Assembly (NCBI GenBank): GCA_023419315.1
Contig: JAEZYE010000044.1
Coordinates: forward strand, 1-64,000
From: Pseudomonadota bacterium
GTDB lineage: Bacteria; Pseudomonadota; Gammaproteobacteria; Xanthomonadales; Xanthomonadaceae
DNA: 64,000 nucleotides
Reading direction: 5' to 3'
In this document: positions 60,259 through 64,000 of the stretch, piece after piece
How positions within the stretch are numbered: the stretch's first letter is position 1
Layout: the number at the start of each line of letters is the position of its first letter
Position numbers and translations under genes: made by a program
Notes under the pieces: generated by a model
The model's database searches: none
What the model was told of the DNA's origin: nothing
The model's input: only the letters and a program-made list of their open reading frames with translations

Positions 60259-62538
60259 TCAGACCGTCGCCGGCAGCAGCTTTTCCGGCTCTGACTGGCT
60301 GTCGACCACCAGGTCGCCGTCGCGGACGTCGATGCTCACCCGACCGCCCTGCACGAGCTTGCCGAACAGCAATTCGTCGGCCAGCGGACGCTTGACCTTG
60401 TCCTGGATCAAACGGGACATCGGGCGCGCACCCATCAGCGGGTCGAATCCATGCTGGGCCAGCCAGTCGCGCGCCGCGGGCGTGGCGGACAGGCTGACGT
60501 GCTTCTCCTGCAGCAGCATCTCGAGTTCGATGAGGAACTTGTCCACCACGCGCAGGATGTGTTCGAAGCCCAGCGCCTGGAACTGCACCACCGCGTCGAG
60601 GCGGTTGCGGAACTCCGGCGTGAAGCTGCGGCGGATGACTTCCATCGCGTCGGTCGAATGATCCTGCTTGGTGAAGCCGATCGAACGACGCGAGGCCTGC
60701 GTCGCGCCGGCATTGGTCGTCATCACCAGGATGACGTTCTTGAAGTTCGCCTCGCGCCCGTTCGTGTCCGTCAGCACGCCGCGGTCCATGACCTGCAACA
60801 GGATGTTGAAGATGTCCGGGTGCGCTTTCTCCACCTCGTCCAGCAGCAGCACGCAATGCGGCGTCTTGACGATCTTCTCGGTCAGCAGGCCGCCCTGGTC
60901 AAAACCCACATAGCCCGGAGGCGCGCCGATCAGGCGGCTCACCGAATGCGGCTCCATGTACTCGGACATATCGAAGCGGACGAGTTCGATGCCCAGTTGC
61001 AGCGCGAGCTGCTTGGTCACCTCGGTCTTGCCGACGCCGGTCGGACCGGCGAACAGGAAGTTGCCGATCGGCTTGTCGGGATTGCCCAGGCCGGAACGTG
61101 CCAGCTTGATCGCCGAGGACAGCGTCTCGATGGCCGGATCCTGGCCGAAGATCACCATCTTCAGGTTGCGCTCCAGGTGCTGGAGCACGTCCTTGTCCGA
61201 CGAAGTGACCTGCTTGGCCGGAATCCGCGCCATCTTCGCCACGATCGTCTCGATCTCTTCGATGTCGATCAGCTCCTTGCGCTGATCCTCCGGCAGCAAC
61301 CGCTGGCGTGCGCCGGCTTCGTCAATCACGTCGATGGCCTTGTCGGGCAACAGGCGATCACCGATGTGCTTGACCGACAGATCCACCGCCGCCTGCAAGG
61401 CTTCATCGGCGTAGGTGACGCCGTGGTGGGCTTCGTACTTGGGCTTCAGGCCCTGGAGGATCTGGAAGGTCTCGCCCACCGTCGGCTCGACGATGTCGAT
61501 CTTCTGGAAGCGCCGCGCCAGCGCACGGTCCTTCTCGAAGATGCCCCGGTATTCCTGGAACGTGGTGGAACCGATGCAGCGCAACTCGCCCGAGGCCAGC
61601 GCAGGCTTGATCAGGTTGCTGGCATCCATCGTGCCGCCGCTGGCCGAGCCCGCACCGATGATCGTGTGGATTTCGTCGATGAACAGGATGGCGCCCGGAA
61701 TCTTCTTGATCGACGCCAGCACGCCTTTCAGACGCTTTTCGAAGTCGCCGCGGTACTTGGTGCCGGCGACCAGCGCACCCAGATCCAGCGAATAGATCGT
61801 GGCGTCGAGCAGCACGTCCGGCACCTCGCCGTCGATGATGCGCTTGGCCAGACCTTCCGCCAGCGCGGTCTTGCCGACGCCGGCCTCGCCCACGTAGAGC
61901 GGGTTGTTCTTACGGCGGCGGCACAGGACCTGGATGGTCCGTTCGATCTCATCGGCCCGGCCCACCAGAGGATCGATGCGCCCCTGGCGCGCCATGTCGT
62001 TCAGATTGCTGGCGAATTCGGCCAGGGCATCGCCCTTGCCTTCGCCCTCCATGCCCTCGGCCTTGCTTTCGCCTTCAGGCGACCCCTGCACATCGCCTTC
62101 CTCGCCCTGCTTGGCGATGCCGTGCGACAGGTAATTGACCACGTCCAGCCGGGTCACGTCCTGCTGGTTGAGGAAATAGACGGCATGGGAATCCTTTTCG
62201 CCGAAGATGGCGACCAGCACGTTCGCGCCGGTGACCTCTTTCTTGCCGGAGGATTGCACGTGGTACACCGCGCGTTGCAGCACGCGCTGGAAGCCGAGCG
62301 TCGGCTGGGTATCGCGACCGTCGTCTTCGGCCAGGCGCGAGACCGAGGCCTCGATGGCCTGCTCGAGATCATGCTGGAGCCGGCCCGCATCGGCGTTGCA
62401 CGCCTTGAGTACGGCCTGGGCCGACGGGTTCTCCAACAAGGCGAGCAGCAGGTGCTCCACCGTCATGAACTCGTGCCGTGCTTCGCGGGCGCGCTTGTAG
62501 CACTGGCCGATGGTTTGCTCGAGATCTTTGCTGAACAT
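60259..62538 (-). CDS. clpA: ATP-dependent Clp protease ATP-binding subunit ClpA
   Basis: This 759-residue Hsp100 protein has N-terminal Clp repeats, AAA module 1 (GEAGVGKTALAEGLAKRI, AILFIDEIHTIIGAGS) and AAA module 2 (GPTGVGKTEVTKQLALQLG, VLLLDEVEKAHPDIFN). The ClpP-binding region is present (IGFTKQD). It unfolds substrates for ClpP, including N-degron proteins delivered by ClpS. It lies downstream of clpS in the same direction with a 123-bp gap. Confidence 0.95.
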   Translation of the reverse strand: MFSKDLEQTIGQCYKRAREARHEFMTVEHLLLALLENPSAQAVLKACNADAGRLQHDLEQAIEASVSRLAEDDGRDTQPTLGFQRVLQRAVYHVQSSGKKEVTGANVLVAIFGEKDSHAVYFLNQQDVTRLDVVNYLSHGIAKQGEEGDVQGSPEGESKAEGMEGEGKGDALAEFASNLNDMARQGRIDPLVGRADEIERTIQVLCRRRKNNPLYVGEAGVGKTALAEGLAKRIIDGEVPDVLLDATIYSLDLGALVAGTKYRGDFEKRLKGVLASIKKIPGAILFIDEIHTIIGAGSASGGTMDASNLIKPALASGELRCIGSTTFQEYRGIFEKDRALARRFQKIDIVEPTVGETFQILQGLKPKYEAHHGVTYADEALQAAVDLSVKHIGDRLLPDKAIDVIDEAGARQRLLPEDQRKELIDIEEIETIVAKMARIPAKQVTSSDKDVLQHLERNLKMVIFGQDPAIETLSSAIKLARSGLGNPDKPIGNFLFAGPTGVGKTEVTKQLALQLGIELVRFDMSEYMEPHSVSRLIGAPPGYVGFDQGGLLTEKIVKTPHCVLLLDEVEKAHPDIFNILLQVMDRGVLTDTNGREANFKNVILVMTTNAGATQASRRSIGFTKQDHSTDAMEVIRRSFTPEFRNRLDAVVQFQALGFEHILRVVDKFLIELEMLLQEKHVSLSATPAARDWLAQHGFDPLMGARPMSRLIQDKVKRPLADELLFGKLVQGGRVSIDVRDGDLVVDSQSEPEKLLPATV

Positions 62539-62661
62539 GATTGCCTCCGGGCCTAGGCGGACAATATGCGGCCTTGCGGGTGAAATTCCATCACTCCACC
62601 GGATCTCTGTGTTCAGGATTCGGCGCCTTGCAAGGGCGCGCCGCGCCCCAAACCCGAAACC

Positions 62662-62982
62662 TCAGGATTTCTCCATCGTGCACAGCAGCGGGTGCTGGTT
62701 CACCCGCGAGAACTCGTTGACCTGGGCCACCTTGGATTCTGCGACCTCCCGCGTGTAGACACCGCATACCGCCCGACCGCGCGTGTGCACGTGGAGCATG
62801 ATCTGCGTGGCCTTTTCGAGGTCGAGCGCGAAGAACTGCTGCAACACCACGACCACGAAATCCATGGGCGTGTAGTCATCGTTCAACAGGAGCACCTGGT
62901 ACAGCGGCGGGGGCGCGACTTCGGGCTTGCTGGTCTCGACCAGGATGCCGTGGTCGCGTTCGTTTTCGTGCTTGCGTGGCAT
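62662..62982 (-). CDS. clpS: ATP-dependent Clp protease adaptor ClpS
   Basis: This 106-residue adaptor has the ClpS core: PPLYQVLLLNDDYTPMDFVVVVLQQFF, LHVHTRGRAVCGVYTREVAESKV, with the N-degron pocket residues in NDDYTPM and the H of HVHTRG. It delivers proteins with N-terminal Leu, Phe, Trp or Tyr to ClpA. ATG 62982 is the normal start; an upstream in-frame ATG adds 15 unlikely residues. Confidence 0.95.
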   Translation of the reverse strand: MPRKHENERDHGILVETSKPEVAPPPLYQVLLLNDDYTPMDFVVVVLQQFFALDLEKATQIMLHVHTRGRAVCGVYTREVAESKVAQVNEFSRVNQHPLLCTMEKS

Positions 62983-63053
62983 GGCGCGATTATACGGATT
63001 GGACGCCCATGCGGCTTGCACGCACAATTAACCCTCCTCAACGGACTGCGCCC

Positions 63054-63542
63054 ATGAAACCGACCTTCTTCGCCTGCTTCGTGCTTGCCCTGTGTGCCGC
63101 CCTGCCCGCCGCCCATGCCGCGGACGCCGACCCCGCAATCGCCAAGCAGTTGAAGGAACTGGGTTACGAGTACGAGGTCGACGAGGACGGCGACTACAAG
63201 CTGCTCATGGCCACCGGCGAGAACGATGAGCGCAGCCAGATCGTGTTCGTGCGCTCGGCCATCGAGACCTATGGCAATCATCGTGTGCGCGAAGTCTGGT
63301 CCTACGCCTACCGTTCCCCATCCGACGCGTTGCCGGCGCTGGTCGCCAACCGCCTGCTCGATGCCTCGAACCGGCTGATCATCGGCTCGTGGGTGAAGCA
63401 GGAGCGCAACGCCGTCTACGTGGCCAAGATTGCGTCCAACGCGACCACGGGCGAACTCGAGGACGCGATCGCCGCCGCCGCGGTGTCGGCCGACGCCATG
63501 GAAACCGAACTGGCCGACGACCCCAAGTCGGACGATTACTGA
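63054..63542 (+). CDS. Exported YbjN-domain-like protein
   Basis: This 162-residue protein has a signal peptide (FFACFVLALCAALPAAHA) and a small domain (IAKQLKELGYEYEVDEDGDYKLLM, SQIVFVRSAIETYGNHRVREVWSYAY) similar to YbjN/CesT-type folds. The C-terminus is acidic. Its role is unknown. It stands apart from clpS, divergent from it, and precedes the NUDIX gene by seven bases. Confidence 0.7.
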   Translation: MKPTFFACFVLALCAALPAAHAADADPAIAKQLKELGYEYEVDEDGDYKLLMATGENDERSQIVFVRSAIETYGNHRVREVWSYAYRSPSDALPALVANRLLDASNRLIIGSWVKQERNAVYVAKIASNATTGELEDAIAAAAVSADAMETELADDPKSDDY

Positions 63543-63549
63543 GGCGTCC

Positions 63550-64000
63550 GTGAGCTATCGCGAAGGCCGTTTCTGGCAGCCTGACGTCACCGTCGCCACC
63601 ATCGTCGTGCGCGACGGTCGGCTGCTGCTGGTCGAAGAACGCGCGCATGGACGGCTGGTGCTGAACCAGCCTGCCGGGCACCTCGAACCGGACGAGACGC
63701 TGCTGGAAGCCGCCCTGCGCGAGACCCGCGAAGAAACCGGCTGGGATGTCCGCCTCACCGCGTTCGTGGGCGCCTATCAATGGAAGGCGACCGAGAGCGG
63801 CCGCCATTACCTGCGTTTCGCCTTCGCTGCCGAGCCGGTGCGCCATGACCCGGATCGGGCGCTCGATGAAGGCATCGTGCAGACGCACTGGTTCACGCCC
63901 GCCGAACTGCAGCAGGCGCACGCGCGCCACCGCAGCCCGCTGGTCTGGCAGGTGGTCGAGGATTACCTCGGCGGCCGCCGCTATCCGCTGGACATGCTCC
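63550..64000 (+). CDS. nudJ: NUDIX hydrolase, NudJ-like (cut by window end)
   Basis: The visible 150 residues start at GTG and contain a complete NUDIX box, GHLEPDETLLEAALRETREETGW, preceded by VATIVVRDGRLLLVEERAHG. This resembles NudJ, a phosphatase acting on thiamine and nucleoside pyrophosphates. In related genomes it precedes the tRNA thiouridylase gene mnmA, which would lie just outside the window. The start has no strong ribosome site but no better one is available. Confidence 0.85.
   Translation, partial: MSYREGRFWQPDVTVATIVVRDGRLLLVEERAHGRLVLNQPAGHLEPDETLLEAALRETREETGWDVRLTAFVGAYQWKATESGRHYLRFAFAAEPVRHDPDRALDEGIVQTHWFTPAELQQAHARHRSPLVWQVVEDYLGGRRYPLDML

Overview
This is high-GC DNA from a gammaproteobacterium, most likely family Xanthomonadaceae (Lysobacter, Pseudoxanthomonas, Stenotrophomonas or a relative). 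The evidence is the core order crcB, rarA, lolA, ftsK, trxB, two acetyltransferase-like genes, aat, infA, clpA, clpS, NUDIX on the right, and a LacI-controlled periplasmic oxidoreductase cluster, a TonB receptor and an ECF/ChrR pair in the middle. The genus is an inference.

Region A (1 to about 19.6 kb) is an accessory island. It opens with the tail of an IS3-family transposase and a DEDDh exonuclease. A complete type II CBASS anti-phage operon follows: HNH-SAVED effector (Cap5), CD-NTase, E2-E1 fusion Cap2 and JAMM protease Cap3. Next come a 1216-residue SIR2-domain protein and a small transglutaminase-like protein, which look like a second defence module. A tyrosine recombinase faces a KfrA-like gene that is split by an in-frame amber codon. 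A translationally coupled seven-gene operon carries the His-Xaa-Ser maturation system (hxsD, hxsB, hxsC, hxsA) plus a lipoprotein and two further genes. The island ends with a short cassette (BPSL0761-family protein, SseB-family protein, orphan antitoxin-like protein). That cassette is bracketed by two sites with XerCD/dif architecture, and the right-hand site closely resembles a chromosomal dif.

Region B (19.7 to 29.6 kb) is a carbohydrate-oxidation regulon. A LacI-type regulator is followed by two convergent operons: isomerase-like TIM barrel, MFS permease, Gfo/Idh oxidoreductase and exported TIM barrel on +; exported TIM barrel, GMC oxidoreductase, its subunit 3 and a DUF1080 hydrolase on -. 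Near-identical TGCAATCGATTGCA palindromes lie at both outer ends, so one regulator probably controls both operons. The gene set fits the 3-keto-glycoside route.

Region C (29.9 to 40.8 kb) has a beta-helix surface protein, then an ECF sigma factor with its ChrR-type zinc/cupin anti-sigma, divergent from a nine-gene lipid-modification operon: DUF6134, desaturase, FAD oxidoreductase, DUF1365, two CFA-synthase-type methyltransferases, two membrane proteins and a lipocalin. It resembles singlet-oxygen/membrane-lipid stress regulons.

Region D (40.8 to 46.3 kb) is a siderophore-uptake operon (TonB receptor, esterase, two small membrane proteins, PepSY protein) behind a probable Fur box.

Region E (46.3 to 51.3 kb) is a secretion locus: a Gly-rich fibre-like protein, two exported proteins carrying a double-glycine leader motif, a C39 peptidase and a coiled-coil plus beta-barrel outer membrane protein. 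It looks like a divergent Fap-type functional-amyloid system and is, with the dif-bracketed cassette, the most interesting part of the window.

Region F (51.4 to 64 kb) is conserved housekeeping sequence and ends inside a NUDIX hydrolase gene.
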